Shown here: positions 5,118-5,821 of the stretch, piece after piece
Position numbering within the stretch: the first letter of the stretch is position 1
How the letters are laid out: every line of letters begins with the position of its first letter
Source of the DNA: DATBSK01 sp040902705
GTDB lineage: Bacteria; Actinomycetota; Acidimicrobiia; IMCC26256; PALSA-555
Direction of reading: 5' to 3'
Assembly (NCBI GenBank): GCA_040902705.1
Contig: JBBDWT010000070.1
Span: 1 to 5,821, forward strand
DNA length: 5,821 bases
Program-made: the position numbers and the translations under genes
The notes under the pieces: generated by a model
What the model was told of the DNA's origin: nothing
The model's input: the letters and a program-made list of their open reading frames with translations, nothing else
Databases searched by the model: none

Positions 5118-5821
5118 CTATGCCACGACGAAGTTGACGAGCCGGCCGGGCACCACGATCACCTTGCGGATCGTGGCGACCTCGAGCGCCTCGGCGATCT
5201 TCCCGTCGGCCCGCGCCGCCGCTTCGAGCGCGGCGGCGTCCGCGTCGGCCGGCACCCGGATCCGGGCGCGCACCTTGCCGTTGATCTGGACTGGGATCTC
5301 GACCTCGTCGTCGACGAGCAGCGCCGGATCGGCGTCGGGGAACGGCTCGAAGGCGAGCGAGTCCTCGTGACCGAGCCGATGCCAGAGCTCTTCGGCGACG
5401 TGCGGCGCCAGCGGCGCGACCATCAGCACCAGCGGCTCTGCCACCTCGCGCGGCGATCCGCCGTCCTCGCTCACCTGGGTCAGGCGATTGTTGAGCTCGG
5501 TGAGCCGGGCGATCGCGGTGTTGAACTTGAGCTCCTGCATGTCGTCGCGGACCTGCGCGACCGTGCGGTGCAGGAGCTTCCGGGTGTCGCCGTCGGCCGG
5601 CGTGTCGCCAACTCGCGAATCGCCGCTGTCCTCGTCGACGAGGTTGCGCCACAGGCGCTGGAGGAAGCGGTGCACCCCGACGATGTCAGCCGTGCTCCAT
5701 GGCCGACTCGCGTCGAGCGGCCCCGTCGACATCTCGTAGAGGCGCAGGGTGTCAGCGCCGAAGTCACGGTAGATGTCGTCGGGCGTGACGACGTTCTTCA
5801 GGCTCTTGCCCATCTTGCCGA
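5118..5821 (-). CDS. leuS: Leucyl-tRNA synthetase, C-terminal part, cut by the window edge
   Basis: LeuRS attaches leucine to its tRNA in an ATP-dependent reaction in the cytoplasm. The last 233 residues are visible. They open with GKMGKSLKN, the class I KMSKS signature in its actinobacterial KMGKS form, followed by VVTPDDIYRDFGADTLRLY and the EMSTGPLDASRPW segment. Next is the helical anticodon-binding domain, with HRFLQRLWRNLVD, FNTAIARLTELNN and APLAPHVAEELWHRLG. The C-terminal tRNA-elbow domain has VQINGKVRARIRVPADAD and ends in VIVVPGRLVNFVVA, the normal LeuRS terminus. HAPLAPH-like AP-APH and the 'QINGKVR' motif separate it from valyl and isoleucyl enzymes. The catalytic Rossmann core, HIGH motif and editing domain are outside the window. 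It is the first visible gene of the minus-strand unit that continues through comEA, comEC, the folP2-like gene and holA. Confidence 0.97.
   Translation of the reverse strand, partial: GKMGKSLKNVVTPDDIYRDFGADTLRLYEMSTGPLDASRPWSTADIVGVHRFLQRLWRNLVDEDSGDSRVGDTPADGDTRKLLHRTVAQVRDDMQELKFNTAIARLTELNNRLTQVSEDGGSPREVAEPLVLMVAPLAPHVAEELWHRLGHEDSLAFEPFPDADPALLVDDEVEIPVQINGKVRARIRVPADADAAALEAAARADGKIAEALEVATIRKVIVVPGRLVNFVVA

Noticed and set aside
5805..5821. KMGKS in place of KMSKS in leucyl-tRNA synthetase as an inactivating change
   Set aside because: From memory, KMGKS is the normal form in actinobacterial leucyl-tRNA synthetases, and the rest of the domain is intact.

Overview
The window is a compact, very GC-rich chromosomal segment (about 70% G+C by eye) carrying seven protein-coding genes with almost no intergenic space. 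I see no RNA genes, mobile elements or CRISPR arrays. The gene content and order (leuS, comEA, comEC, holA, rpsT, lepA), the GTG starts, the KMGKS-type leucyl-tRNA synthetase and the FolP2-like protein all suggest Actinomycetota. The 500-residue ComEC and the Lys-Ala-Thr tail on S20 would fit a deep-branching group such as Acidimicrobiia, but that placement is inference.

Layout. At the left edge is the start of lepA (elongation factor 4), on the minus strand and running off the window. It is divergent from rpsT (ribosomal protein S20), with a 100-base gap between the two start codons. From position 867 to the right edge, everything lies on the minus strand and reads right to left as one probable transcription unit: the end of leuS, a 45-base gap, comEA, comEC (start directly after the comEA stop), a folP2-like dihydropteroate synthase homologue (start inside the end of comEC) and holA (start overlapping the folP stop by 4 bases). 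rpsT and holA converge so tightly that their two TAG stop codons share one CTAG palindrome.

How the genes fit together. leuS, rpsT and lepA serve translation. comEA and comEC form a DNA-uptake pair: a membrane-anchored DNA receptor and a membrane channel. holA encodes the delta subunit of the replicative clamp loader. The folP2-like gene sits in the usual comEC-holA junction. Its loop-2 sequence departs from the canonical folate enzyme and matches, from memory, the mycobacterial FolP2 (Rv1207) type, so its substrate is uncertain.

Points most worth a second look: the FolP2-like gene with its altered substrate loop, the lysine-rich extension on S20, ComEC without its usual C-terminal nuclease-like domain, and the convergent stop codons with no space for a terminator. 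Most of the window is otherwise ordinary core genome; I do not see evidence of a wholly new system.
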